A DNA stretch of 51,324 bases from Candidatus Pelagibacter sp. (GTDB lineage: Bacteria; Pseudomonadota; Alphaproteobacteria; Pelagibacterales; Pelagibacteraceae): positions 1-51,324 of the forward strand of contig JAOHNF010000004.1 in NCBI GenBank assembly GCA_028103285.1. Reading direction: 5' to 3'. The position numbers and the translations under genes were made by a program. Below, piece after piece: positions 15,655 through 29,028 of the stretch (positions within the stretch are counted from its first letter, which is position 1; every line of letters starts with the position of its first letter). The notes below the pieces were generated by a model. That model worked only from the letters and a program-made list of their open reading frames with translations, searched no databases and was not told where the DNA came from.

Positions 15655-16095
15655 ATGTCATTTGCAATTATTGAAACAGGCGGAAAACAGTACAAAGTTT
15701 CAGCAAGTAAAATACTTGAAATTGAGAAACTTGATGTAAAAGTCGGTGAAACTATAAAATTTCAAAACGTTTTACTTTTAAATGATGACAAGACTACAGA
15801 GATTGGTAATCCTAGTATTGCTGGAGCAACGGTTGAGGCTAAACTTTTAGATAATGTTAAGGATAGAACAGTTTTAATTTTTCACAAAAGAAGAAGAAAA
15901 CATTCAAGAAAAAAAAATGGACATAGACAAAGGCATTCAAAGATTCAAATTACAAAAATATATTCTAAAGATGGCAAATTAATAGCAGATGCTGGTAAAA
16001 ATATTAAAACTGAGAAAAGCTCTACGAAGGAATCTAAAAAAGAAAAAGTTGTTAAAATAGAAACTTCAGTTAAAAAGAAAGTATTAAAAAAATAG
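15655..16095 (+). CDS. rplU: 50S ribosomal protein L21 with extended C-terminus
   Basis: Large-subunit ribosomal protein that contacts 23S rRNA and L20. The L21 fold occupies about residues 1-103: it begins FAIIETGGKQYKV and includes the basic FHKRRRKHSRKKNGHRQ stretch. About 40 further residues, mostly Lys, Ser, Glu and Val, extend beyond the usual end near 103. The extension is in frame with normal codon use and ends in a TAG stop. Similar charged tails occur on L21 of some alphaproteobacteria; its job is unknown. A good promoter lies just upstream and rpmA follows after 9 bases. Confidence 0.97.
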   Translation: MSFAIIETGGKQYKVSASKILEIEKLDVKVGETIKFQNVLLLNDDKTTEIGNPSIAGATVEAKLLDNVKDRTVLIFHKRRRKHSRKKNGHRQRHSKIQITKIYSKDGKLIADAGKNIKTEKSSTKESKKEKVVKIETSVKKKVLKK

Positions 16096-16104
16096 GAAAA
16101 TCTA

Positions 16105-16359
16105 ATGGCAACAAAAAAAGCAGGTGGATCATCCAAAAATGGCCGAGATAGTAAAGGAAGACGTTTAGGCGTAAAAAAATATGGAGATCAATTAGTAATT
16201 CCAGGTAACATAATTGTAAGACAAAGAGGAACTAGAATACATCCTGGTGAAAATGTTGGAATGGGCAAAGACCATACCATTTTCTCTGTGGTTAAAGGAA
16301 AAGTTAAATTTAAAAAATCAAAATTAAACAGGACGTTTGTTTCTGTAATCCCCAATTAG
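16105..16359 (+). CDS. rpmA: 50S ribosomal protein L27
   Basis: Ribosomal protein of 84 residues, normal for the family. The N-terminus [18 protein letters not shown] is the segment that reaches towards the peptidyl-transferase centre, and [19 protein letters not shown] is the conserved core. No Firmicutes-type cleavable N-terminal extension is present. It follows rplU by 9 bases and precedes obgE by 38 bases, the standard bacterial order. Confidence 0.98.
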   Translation: MATKKAGGSSKNGRDSKGRRLGVKKYGDQLVIPGNIIVRQRGTRIHPGENVGMGKDHTIFSVVKGKVKFKKSKLNRTFVSVIPN

Positions 16360-16367
16360 ATCTATAA

Positions 16368-18462
<2,095 letters not shown>

Positions 18463-19704
18463 ATGAGTTATTTGGAGAATATCGGAAAAAATGCAAAGAA
18501 AGCTTTTGAAGACTTGAAAAATATAAAACACGATAAAATTAAGAAGGTTTTAGAAAACTATAATAGATCTTTACAAAAAAACAAATTCAAAATTATAAGC
18601 GAAAATCAAAAAGATGTTAGAAATGCTAAAAGACAAAATTTTGTAGATAGACTTGTATTGAATGAAAAACGTATTGAAGGAATTCGACACTCTATAAGTG
18701 AAATAAGTAAATTCAGAAATCCTATAGGTCAAGTTTTAGAAACCTGGAAAAGACCGAATAAATTAAAAATTAAAAAAGTTTCTACCCCGATTGGTATAAT
18801 TGGAGTTATTTATGAAAGTAGACCGAATGTTACTGCTGATGTTGCGGCTTTATGCTTTAAGTCTGGAAATTGTTCAATTCTTAGAGGTGGATCAGAAGCA
18901 ATAAATTCTAATAAAATTCTGGCAGACCTTTTTAGAGAAAGCTTAAAAAAAAATAAAGTAAACAAAAATTGCGTGCAATTTATAGAACATAAAGATAGAA
19001 AAATTGTAGATAATTTATTATCAAAAATGAATAAATATATAGACGTTATAGTTCCAAGAGGTGGCAAGGGATTGGTCTCTAAAGTTCAAAAATTTTCAAA
19101 GATCCATGTAATTGGTCATCTTGAGGGCTTATGTCATATATTTTTAGATAAAAGCGCAAACTTAGATATGGCAAAAAAAATTATTATCAATGCAAAAATG
19201 AGAAGGACAAGTATTTGTGGTGCTGTAGAAACACTTTTGATAGAAGAAAGAGCTCTTAAAACACACGCTAAAGAAATAATTAATTCTCTTATTAGTTCTG
19301 GGTGTGAAGTACGAGTCGACAAAAAAATTAATAAATTATTTAAAAATAAACTAAAATTAGCTAAAGAAAAAGATTGGGTAACTGAATATTTAGATGCAAT
19401 AATCTCAATTAAAACTGTTAAAGATGTAAATGAAGGTGTTGATCACATTTTAAAGTATGGAACTATGCATACCGACAGCATTATCACAAATAATTCAAAA
19501 AATGCTCAAATTTTTCTGAATGGAGTTAATAGTTCTATCGCTATGCATAATGTTTCAACTCAATTTGCTGATGGAGGTGAATTTGGTTTTGGTGGAGAGA
19601 TTGGTATCTCAACAAATAAATTACCACCGAGAGGTCCTGTTGGAATAAATCAATTAACATCTTACAAATATATTGTTTCTGGAAAAGGAATAATAAGACC
19701 ATAA
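18463..19704 (+). CDS. proA: Gamma-glutamyl phosphate reductase
   Basis: NADPH-dependent enzyme of 413 residues that reduces gamma-glutamyl phosphate to the semialdehyde, the second step of proline synthesis. The aldehyde-dehydrogenase-type catalytic Cys is in RRTSICGAVETLL near residue 253. The IGVIYESRPNVTADV block near 112-126 and the HNVSTQFADGGEFGFGGEIG block near the C-terminus are ProA signatures. The start is directly after the proB stop with no gap, so the two enzymes, known to work as a pair because the intermediate is unstable, are translated together. Length is normal. Confidence 0.97.
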   Translation: MSYLENIGKNAKKAFEDLKNIKHDKIKKVLENYNRSLQKNKFKIISENQKDVRNAKRQNFVDRLVLNEKRIEGIRHSISEISKFRNPIGQVLETWKRPNKLKIKKVSTPIGIIGVIYESRPNVTADVAALCFKSGNCSILRGGSEAINSNKILADLFRESLKKNKVNKNCVQFIEHKDRKIVDNLLSKMNKYIDVIVPRGGKGLVSKVQKFSKIHVIGHLEGLCHIFLDKSANLDMAKKIIINAKMRRTSICGAVETLLIEERALKTHAKEIINSLISSGCEVRVDKKINKLFKNKLKLAKEKDWVTEYLDAIISIKTVKDVNEGVDHILKYGTMHTDSIITNNSKNAQIFLNGVNSSIAMHNVSTQFADGGEFGFGGEIGISTNKLPPRGPVGINQLTSYKYIVSGKGIIRP

Positions 19705-19707
19705 TTG

Positions 19708-20250
19708 ATGGTAAAACCTTCAAACAAGTCTATTGGTATATTAGGTGGAAGTTTTGATCCAGTTCACAAAGGACATTTATCAATTTCAAAAATTGCGTTA
19801 AAAAAAATTAAATTAGATAAAATTTATTGGCTTATTACCAAAAAAAATCCATTTAAAAAGAAAGTTTATTTTTCTTTAAGCAATAGAATAAAGTTAGCAA
19901 AAAAAGCTACTAGGAATTTAAATAAAATTCAGGTTTTGTATTTAGATGAGATAGTAAAGTCTTCTAGATCAATTAATTTAATAAATTATTTTATAAAGAA
20001 GAAAAACATTAATAATATTTATTTTATTGTTGGATCAGATATTTTATTAAAATTACATAAGTGGAAAAGCTGGAAAAAATTGATAAAATTAACAAAATTA
20101 ATTGTTTTTTCTCGCAAGGGATATGATAAGAAGAGTAAGAAATCAATTGTGGTAAAATATTTAAAAAATAATAATATTACTTATATAAAAAATAAACCTA
20201 TTCATATCTCGTCTTCATCCATAAAAAAAAAATTGATTAATAAATCTTGA
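19708..20250 (+). CDS. nadD: Nicotinate-nucleotide adenylyltransferase
   Basis: Nucleotidyltransferase of 180 residues that makes nicotinate adenine dinucleotide from nicotinate mononucleotide and ATP in NAD synthesis. The HxGH-type signature is in GGSFDPVHKGHLSI near residues 13-26 and the second ATP-binding motif is ISSSSIKKKL near the end. The chain is Lys-rich, as expected in this AT-rich genome. ATG at 19708 is chosen over a TTG at 19705 directly ahead. The TGA stop shares its last base with the rsfS ATG (TGATG). Confidence 0.93.
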   Translation: MVKPSNKSIGILGGSFDPVHKGHLSISKIALKKIKLDKIYWLITKKNPFKKKVYFSLSNRIKLAKKATRNLNKIQVLYLDEIVKSSRSINLINYFIKKKNINNIYFIVGSDILLKLHKWKSWKKLIKLTKLIVFSRKGYDKKSKKSIVVKYLKNNNITYIKNKPIHISSSSIKKKLINKS

Positions 20251-20597
20251 TGGTGATTTCTGATATTAAATTAAGTATTGAAAAGATATTAGATGATAAT
20301 AAAGCTGAAAATATTACCTCTATAAACTTAAAAAACAAATCATACATAGCTGATTATATGGTTATTGCCTCAGGTACATCTTCTAGACACCTACAATCTC
20401 TTTCTGAAATCTTAGTTTCTGAACTTAAAAAACTTGGTTTGAATGGTTGTCGCATGGAAGGAAGAGAAAGTAATGATTGGAAGTTGGTCGATGCCCACGA
20501 TATAATTGTGCACATATTTAATCCTGAAAAAAGAGAATTTTATAATCTAGAAAAAATGTGGTCAGAGGAAATACCTAAAGAAAAAGCTATACTATGA
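20250..20597 (+). CDS. rsfS: Ribosomal silencing factor RsfS
   Basis: Protein of 115 residues that binds L14 on the 50S subunit and blocks subunit joining when nutrients are short. The conserved core is visible: ADYMVIASGTSSRHLQSL, GCRMEGRESNDWKLVDAHDIIVHIF and the C-terminal YNLEKMW. ATG at 20250 is preferred over the TTG at 20247. In many bacteria rlmH follows rsfS; here it does not, and ctpA begins inside the stop codon with a 4-base overlap. The order nadD-rsfS is a widely conserved pair. Confidence 0.95.
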   Translation: MVISDIKLSIEKILDDNKAENITSINLKNKSYIADYMVIASGTSSRHLQSLSEILVSELKKLGLNGCRMEGRESNDWKLVDAHDIIVHIFNPEKREFYNLEKMWSEEIPKEKAIL

Positions 20598-21730
20598 AAA
20601 AAATTTTTATCTTATTAATCATATTTTTAAATTCTTTTAATTTATCTGCTTTTTCTAAAAATGATTTATATGAAAAAATAGATCTCTTTGGAGAAGTTCT
20701 CGAAAAAATAAAGCAAGACTATGTAGATGATGTAGATCAAGCTGAAATTATGGAGTCAGCGATTAATGGGGTTTTGCAATCTCTCGACCCATATTCAGCA
20801 TATATGAGTCCAGAGTTATTTAAAGAAATGCAAACCGATACGAGTGGACAGTTTGGTGGCTTAGGTATTGAAATAGGAATGGAGGCTGGTGTTGTAAAAG
20901 TAATCTCTCCTATAGATGAAACCCCTGCAGCAGATGCCGGTATCAAAGCAGGTGACTACATAGTGAAAATTGGAAAGGAACAGGTTCAAGGCAAATCATT
21001 AATGGAAGCGGTTAAATTAATGAGGGGGCCCGTAGGATCATCAATAGATCTTACTGTGAGAAGGAAAAATGTAAAAAAACCATTAAAATTTAAAATTACC
21101 AGAAAAATTATTGAAGTACAGTCAGTTAGTTCAGAAGTTATAGGTGAGGATAAAAGTCTAGGATATATAAGACTAAAATCATTTAATGAAAACAGTGATA
21201 AACAGTTTTTAAAATCGTTGAAAAAATTTGAAAAAAATAAGGAAATTAAAGGATATGTTCTTGATTTACGTAATAATCCTGGGGGATTACTTTCTAAAGC
21301 AATAAACATAACTGATTTTTTCTTAGATGATGGAGAAATAGTATCAACAAAAGGGCGCAATATTTCTGAAACAAGTAAATTTTTTGCAAAAAAAGGTGAT
21401 GAAATAAAAGGTAAGCCAATTATTGTTTTGATCAACAACGGTTCAGCGTCAGCGTCAGAGATTTTTGCTGGTGCTTTAAAAGACCATAAGCGCGCTATAA
21501 TTTTAGGTGAAAATTCTTATGGAAAAGGATCAGTTCAGTCTATCATCCCCCTAAGAAATGGTGGTGGAATTAGATTAACAATTTCAAAATACTATTTACC
21601 CTCTGGTAAATCAATATCAGAGGTAGGTGTAACACCTGATATTATAGTTGAAGAAACTGGAGATGATTTTAAAATTAAAACTGATAACGATAACCAGCTA
21701 AGCTACGCTATAAAACTTTTTAACTCTTAA
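20594..21730 (+). CDS. ctpA: Carboxy-terminal processing protease (S41 family, CtpA)
   Basis: Periplasmic serine protease of 378 residues. An N-terminal signal peptide (about residues 1-20) is followed by a leader region, a PDZ domain near 85-165 (FGGLGIEIGMEAGVVKVIS, IKAGDYIVKIG) and the S41 catalytic core. The Ser is within GSASASEIF (283-291) and the Lys is Lys311 in ENSYGKGSVQS, giving the Ser-Lys dyad. Relatives trim the C-termini of exported proteins or peptidoglycan hydrolases; the targets here are unknown. It is translationally coupled to rsfS and followed by the Nudix gene after 3 bases. Confidence 0.95.
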   Translation: MKKIFILLIIFLNSFNLSAFSKNDLYEKIDLFGEVLEKIKQDYVDDVDQAEIMESAINGVLQSLDPYSAYMSPELFKEMQTDTSGQFGGLGIEIGMEAGVVKVISPIDETPAADAGIKAGDYIVKIGKEQVQGKSLMEAVKLMRGPVGSSIDLTVRRKNVKKPLKFKITRKIIEVQSVSSEVIGEDKSLGYIRLKSFNENSDKQFLKSLKKFEKNKEIKGYVLDLRNNPGGLLSKAINITDFFLDDGEIVSTKGRNISETSKFFAKKGDEIKGKPIIVLINNGSASASEIFAGALKDHKRAIILGENSYGKGSVQSIIPLRNGGGIRLTISKYYLPSGKSISEVGVTPDIIVEETGDDFKIKTDNDNQLSYAIKLFNS

Positions 21731-21733
21731 GAG

Positions 21734-22204
21734 ATGAATAATAAAAAACTACCTATGCGTAATGGGGTAGGTATAATTCTTTTAAATAGTAAAAATCAAG
21801 TTTTTGTTGGTAAGCGTAAAGACAATCCTGGTGATAAATGGCAAATGCCGCAGGGTGGAGTTGAAGATGGTGAAGACTTTTTATCAGCTATGAAAAGAGA
21901 ACTACAAGAAGAAACAAGCGTAAAAAACATTACAATCATTAAAGAAATTAAAAGAATATACGAATATGAACTTCCAAAGAATCTTCTTGGTATTATATGG
22001 AAAGGTAAATTTAGAGGGCAAAAACAAAAATGGTTTATAACAAAATTTACAGGTAGAGAAAATGAAATTAATCTAAACACAGAGCATCCAGAGTTTATTG
22101 AATGGAAATGGATTGATGTTGAAAAATTACCAAATGTGATTGTGGAATTCAAAAAAGAATTATACTTAAAACTTTTGAAGGAAATTAAATTAGTTATTGG
22201 TTAA
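21734..22204 (+). CDS. rppH: RNA pyrophosphohydrolase (Nudix hydrolase RppH)
   Basis: Nudix enzyme of 156 residues that removes pyrophosphate from 5'-triphosphorylated RNA and so opens it to decay; the related plant/bacterial diadenosine polyphosphatase role is also possible. The complete Nudix box GGVEDGEDFLSAMKRELQEE begins at residue 41, preceded by WQMPQ, the RppH hallmark. WKWIDVEKLP near the C-terminus is also family-typical. It ends the rplU run and its stop overlaps the end of the convergent atpC by 11 bases. Confidence 0.95.
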   Translation: MNNKKLPMRNGVGIILLNSKNQVFVGKRKDNPGDKWQMPQGGVEDGEDFLSAMKRELQEETSVKNITIIKEIKRIYEYELPKNLLGIIWKGKFRGQKQKWFITKFTGRENEINLNTEHPEFIEWKWIDVEKLPNVIVEFKKELYLKLLKEIKLVIG

Positions 22205-22582
22205 TTTCTTTTAAGGTGCTTATTTTATAAGATAGTAGATATTTTTCTTTATCGGAGGAGTTGTCATCTTTTAATTTATTCTCTGCTTGATTTAATAAAT
22301 CTTCTATAAAACCATGGTTTAAATCAGTTAAATTTCTTGCCGTTGAAGTCAAGATTAATAAATTATTATTTGAAAATTCAACTGTTCCTTCCTCTACATA
22401 ATATTTTTGTTCTTCTTGACCTTGTACAAATATTACACCTGGTCTTAAAAAAGTAATTAACGGAATGTGATCTTTTAAAATACCCATTTGGCCTTCGTAA
22501 GATGGAATTGTCACTTCGTTAGCTTCTGTATTAAGAATTAATTTGTCCGGTGTTATAATCTCGACTGTAATTTTATCGGACA

Positions 22583-22583
<1 letters not shown>
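22194..22583 (-). CDS. atpC: ATP synthase F1 epsilon subunit
   Basis: Central-stalk subunit of 129 residues that couples rotation and can inhibit ATP hydrolysis. The N-terminal beta-sandwich is clear (VEIITPDKLILNTEANEV, PSYEGQMGILKDHIPLI). The C-terminal helical part is short, so the inhibitory helix pair may be reduced. It is the last gene of the atpHAGDC set; its ATG shares a base with the atpD stop. The 3' end overlaps the convergent rppH by 11 bases. Confidence 0.95.
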
Positions 22584-24881
<2,298 letters not shown>

Positions 24882-24882
<1 letters not shown>

Positions 24883-26411
24883 TATTCTTTACTTTTTTTG
24901 TATTCTTCTATTAATTCGTTTAATAATTTTTCGGTATTTTCTTCTAGCTTTCCAGATGTTTGAATTGTGTCCAAAATTTCTGGTTTTTCAGATTTAACCT
25001 TTTCAATAATATTTTTTTCAAATTTCTTAATTTCATTTAAGTCAACATCATCTAAGTGTCCTTTTACTCCAGTAAATACAGATATTACCTGTTCTGCTAC
25101 TGTCATAGGAGAATACTGATCTTGTTTTAAAAGTTCTGTTAATTTTGCTCCTCGATTTAATAATTGTTGAGTAGAAGCGTCAAGATCTGATCCAAATTGT
25201 GCAAAAGCAGCCATTTCTCTATATTGAGCTAGTTCTAGCTTGATTGAACCAGCAACTTTCTTCATGGCCTTTGTTTGGGCTGCAGACCCTACCCTAGATA
25301 CAGATAGTCCCACGTTTACAGCTGGACGAATACCCTGGTTAAATAATTCTGTTTCTAAAAAAATTTGGCCATCTGTAATTGAAATTACATTTGTAGGAAT
25401 ATACGCAGAAACATCTCCTGCTTGTGTCTCAATTATTGGTAAAGCTGTTAGTGAGCCACCGCCATTTTTATCGCTTAATTTAGCTGCTCGTTCTAATAAT
25501 CTGCTATGTAAATAAAAAACATCACCTGGATATGCTTCTCGTCCTGGTGGTCTTCTTAATAATAAAGACATTTGTCTATAAGCAACTGCTTGTTTAGATA
25601 AATCATCGTAGACAATCAATGCATGCATACCATTATCTCTAAAATATTCTCCTATAGTACAACCAGTATATGGAGCTAAAAATTGTAAAGGTGCAGAGTC
25701 CGAAGCTGTGGCTGCAACTATTGTTGTGTATTTTAATGCACCTGCTTCTTCTAATGTTTTTGCAATCTGGGCTACAGTCGAACGTTTCTGACCAATAGCC
25801 ACATATACACAATATAATTTTTTCTTCTCGTCTGATGACTCATTAATTTTCTTTTGATTAATAATTGCGTCAATAGCGACCGCAGTTTTACCAGTCTGTC
25901 TGTCACCAATAATTAATTCCCTTTGTCCTCTTCCTACAGGAATTAAAGAGTCGATGGATTTTAGTCCAGTTTGCATTGGTTCGCTTACGGATTGTCTAGG
26001 AATAATGCCAGGTGCTTTTACTTCAACTCTTTTTCTCTCTTTAGCAGAAAGAGTTCCTTTCCCATCAATTGGGTTACCCAATCCATCTACAACTCTACCT
26101 AAAAGTTCTTTACCAACAGGAACATCTACAATTGCATTAGTTCTTTTAACAGTGTCACCCTCTTTAATTTTTCTATCATCTCCAAATATAACTACACCAA
26201 CATTGTCATTTTCTAAATTCAATGCCATTCCTTTTGAACCATCATCAAATTCGACCATCTCTCCAGCTTGCACATTATCAAGCCCGTATACTCTTGCAAT
26301 TCCATCTCCAACAGATAAAACTTTTCCAATTTCTGATACCTCTGCTTTTTCTCCAAAATTTTTTATTTGGTCTTTTAATAACTTCGTAACTTCTGAGGGA
26401 TTAATAGGCAT
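24882..26411 (-). CDS. atpA: ATP synthase F1 alpha subunit
   Basis: Non-catalytic nucleotide-binding subunit of 509 residues. Walker A is GDRQTGKT at 169-176. The [21 protein letters not shown] stretch contains Walker B, and [19 protein letters not shown] holds the conserved arginine that reaches into the catalytic site. [19 protein letters not shown] is the C-terminal signature. Separation from atpH is one base and atpG overlaps by one base. Confidence 0.99.
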
Positions 26412-26412
26412 T

Positions 26413-26970
26413 TTAATTTTCTAACATTTTTTGTTCATATTTTTTCAATTTATTTTTAATTGAGGTATCGATCATAAAACTACCTAATTGCAACTTTAGA
26501 CCTCCAATTAAATCTTGATCAACTTTATAATCAAATTTTATTGTTGATCCCATAGACAATGATAATTCTTTACTAATACTTTCCAACTCAGCTGAAGTTA
26601 ATTCTTTTGATGAAATTAACGAAGCTTTAATCTCACCTCTTTTTTTTGAACATAGTCTTAAAAAGCTATCTATAATTTTTTTAACAAAAAATATTCTTCT
26701 TTTTTTTATCAATAATAAAAAAAAGTTTTTTAAATTCTTTGAAAAACTAAGTTTTTCTGACAATAAACTTAATATCTTGTTTTGAACTTCAATAGTATTA
26801 GTTGGATTCTCTATAAAGTTTTTTAGCTCCAAACTATTATCATGAAGAGATTGAAAAATTTTTATATCTACTTCAGTTTTTTCTAATTCATCCGCCTCTT
26901 TACTAACTGCAAAAAGCGCACGCGAGTATCTTTCTGATGTTTCTATTGAGAAAGATTTATTTGTGTTCAT
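26413..26970 (-). CDS. atpH: ATP synthase F1 delta subunit (OSCP)
   Basis: Peripheral-stalk subunit of 185 residues that ties F1 to the b-type subunits of F0. The N-terminal helical bundle begins [17 protein letters not shown], and the C-terminal domain ends with the family motif [26 protein letters not shown]. It is the first gene of the atpHAGDC set and lies 80 bases after priA. The genes for F0 (a, b, c) are not in this window, matching the split F0/F1 layout known in alphaproteobacteria. Confidence 0.96.
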   Translation of the reverse strand: MNTNKSFSIETSERYSRALFAVSKEADELEKTEVDIKIFQSLHDNSLELKNFIENPTNTIEVQNKILSLLSEKLSFSKNLKNFFLLLIKKRRIFFVKKIIDSFLRLCSKKRGEIKASLISSKELTSAELESISKELSLSMGSTIKFDYKVDQDLIGGLKLQLGSFMIDTSIKNKLKKYEQKMLEN

Positions 26971-27010
26971 GTTTTATTTTACGAAATTACTGAAAATATG
27001 AGCGTTTCGT

Positions 27011-27016
27011 ATCATA
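27011..27016 (-). promoter_or_regulatory. Possible -10 box for the atpHAGDC genes
   Basis: On the minus strand TATGAT at 27011-27016 lies about 40 bases before the atpH ATG in the 80-base gap after priA, the largest gap between sucC and atpC. No good -35 at 16-18 bases was found; a TTGATC lies too close (12-base spacing). Only the -10 match and the position support it. Confidence 0.3.
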
Positions 27017-27050
27017 AGAAAATATGTTGATCAAGTTACCAAATAGATGA

Positions 27051-29000
27051 TTAACTAAAGTTTACTGGGTCAACATCAACTATAAGTTTAATTTTAGACG
27101 ATATTTTTAAAGAATCTAGAAGTTTTTTTATTTTTTTTTGAACTAGAATTCCACTACTGAATCTTAACAATAACCTGGCTCTGAATTTTTTTTTAATTTT
27201 AAGGAAAGGTGAGTCCACCGGTCCCAAAACTTCAATATCATTAATTTTTTTTAATTGTGTTTTTATTTCTCTTGCTCCTTTAATGCTTAAATCATATTCA
27301 TTTGAAGAAATTATTATTGCTATCAATCGTACAAATGGTGGCAAATTATTCTTTTTTCTAGTACTTAATTCTATTTTTAATAATTCCTCTGATTTATTTT
27401 TAATTAATTCATTTAGAGTTGAATCTTCGGGCGTTAAGGTTTGATAAACTATTAGAGACTTCGAGCTAAATCTACCAGCTCTTCCACTTAGCTGGTGATA
27501 TAATTGAATATTTTTTTCAGTTGTTCTTAAATCATAACCTCTTCCTGAAAAATCAGCATCAACCACAACAACGCAATTTAGTTTTGGAAAATTAAAACCT
27601 TTAGATATCATTTGAGTGCCAATTAAAATATCTACTTCATTATTATTAATTTTTTTAAATAATGTATTAATTTGTTTTTTCTTTTGCATATAATCGCTAG
27701 AAAAAATCTCTACTTCGTTATTTGGAAAAATATTTTTAACTTCCTCAAATATTTTCTCAACTCCAGGGCCGTACATAATAAAATCACAATCACCACCTTC
27801 TTTACATATATTTTTTACTTTTTTTTCTAAATAGCAATGATGACAAACAGCTTTATTTATTTTTTTATGAAAAGTAAGGTACATGGAACAATTAGTGCAA
27901 ATTTGTTTAAATCCACATTTTTTACAAATTAAATATGGAGCATAACCTCTTCTATTAATAAAAAATAATACTTGTTCCTTTCTATTTAAAAATTCGTTTA
28001 CATAATTGATAGTTTCACTTGAAATAAACTTGTCTTTAATTTTGCTAATATTTAAATTTACAATTTTCGTTTTAGGTAGTGGATAGTCATTAAATCTTTT
28101 TATAATCCTTGTGTGTCTAAATTTTTTATTTTGAATATTGTTATAAGTTTCTATTGATGGGATAGAGGTGACTAGATGAATTGGAATTTTTTCAAAAGAC
28201 GCTCTTGAGATAGCCATATCTCTAGCATTATAGATTACACCTTCATCTTGTTTATACGAAGAATCATGTTCTTCATCAACAACGATAACACCTAATTTTT
28301 TAAATGGTAAAAGCAAAGCAGATCTAGCGCCTACAACTAATTTTATTTTATTTTCTATTATTCCTTTCCATATTATTCTCTTATTTTTTGGTGTTATTTT
28401 TGAATGCCATATTGCTGGCTCATAACCAAAAAAATCTTCGAACCTAGATTTAAATTCATTTGTCAAAAAAATCTCTGGTAACAAAACCAATGCTTGCTTA
28501 TTTTTATTAATAATTTTTTTTACTCTCTCAAAATAAACTAAAGTCTTACCTGAGCCTGTTGTTCCTTGAAGCACTGATACATCAAATTTATTATTAACTA
28601 AATCTAAATATTCAAATGCTTTTTTTTGCTCATTATTAAGTTTATATTTCTTTGTTTGCTTTTTAGTTTTATTAAAACTTGGGTCAATTTTTTTTGTGAA
28701 ATTATCTTTACTGCCAATGGTCATCTTTAATGCTAATCCGAGTGGGACCATGTTGTATATTGAAAACCATTCAACGAAGTCAATTAAATTTTGATCTATT
28801 GAATAATTTTCAATTTTTTTTTCTATTTTTTTGATCTTTATATTCTTAATTTCTGTAATTTTATTTCTCCAAATAACCCCTATTTCCTTATTTTTTCCAA
28901 AAGGTACCTCTACTAGGTCTCCTATTTTAAGTGGAATATTGTTTGAATTATAAGTGAACGAAAAATTAAATATTTTAGGCAACAAGACTTGTGCTTTCAT
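27051..29000 (-). CDS. priA: Primosomal replication protein N' (PriA helicase)
   Basis: Superfamily 2 helicase of 649 residues that recognises stalled forks and reloads the replisome. The N-terminal 3'-end-binding domain occupies about residues 1-90. Walker A is GTTGSGKT at 146-153 and the DEAH-type box is DEEH at 242-245. All eight zinc-binding Cys are present (359, 362, 368, 371, 386, 389, 399, 405), and GTQMISKGFNFPKL and QLSGRAGR are helicase motifs V and VI. It is shorter than the roughly 730 residues of E. coli PriA, mainly through trimmed linkers. It lies 28 bases after lpd and is probably read through from the suc genes. Confidence 0.96.
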   Translation of the reverse strand: MKAQVLLPKIFNFSFTYNSNNIPLKIGDLVEVPFGKNKEIGVIWRNKITEIKNIKIKKIEKKIENYSIDQNLIDFVEWFSIYNMVPLGLALKMTIGSKDNFTKKIDPSFNKTKKQTKKYKLNNEQKKAFEYLDLVNNKFDVSVLQGTTGSGKTLVYFERVKKIINKNKQALVLLPEIFLTNEFKSRFEDFFGYEPAIWHSKITPKNKRIIWKGIIENKIKLVVGARSALLLPFKKLGVIVVDEEHDSSYKQDEGVIYNARDMAISRASFEKIPIHLVTSIPSIETYNNIQNKKFRHTRIIKRFNDYPLPKTKIVNLNISKIKDKFISSETINYVNEFLNRKEQVLFFINRRGYAPYLICKKCGFKQICTNCSMYLTFHKKINKAVCHHCYLEKKVKNICKEGGDCDFIMYGPGVEKIFEEVKNIFPNNEVEIFSSDYMQKKKQINTLFKKINNNEVDILIGTQMISKGFNFPKLNCVVVVDADFSGRGYDLRTTEKNIQLYHQLSGRAGRFSSKSLIVYQTLTPEDSTLNELIKNKSEELLKIELSTRKKNNLPPFVRLIAIIISSNEYDLSIKGAREIKTQLKKINDIEVLGPVDSPFLKIKKKFRARLLLRFSSGILVQKKIKKLLDSLKISSKIKLIVDVDPVNFS

Positions 29001-29028
29001 GGATTAATAGTAAATGAATTTATTTTAT

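Noticed and set aside
20590..20600. Loss of rlmH between rsfS and ctpA
   Set aside because: rlmH is often at this place, but it may simply be elsewhere in the genome, which this window cannot show.
20986..21438. 150-codon minus-strand ORF opposite ctpA
   Set aside because: Shadow of the ctpA coding frame; no start context or motif supports it.
25954..26424. 156-codon plus-strand ORF opposite atpA
   Set aside because: It is antisense to an unmistakable atpA reading frame and has Ser/Pro/Thr-rich shadow composition without any family match.
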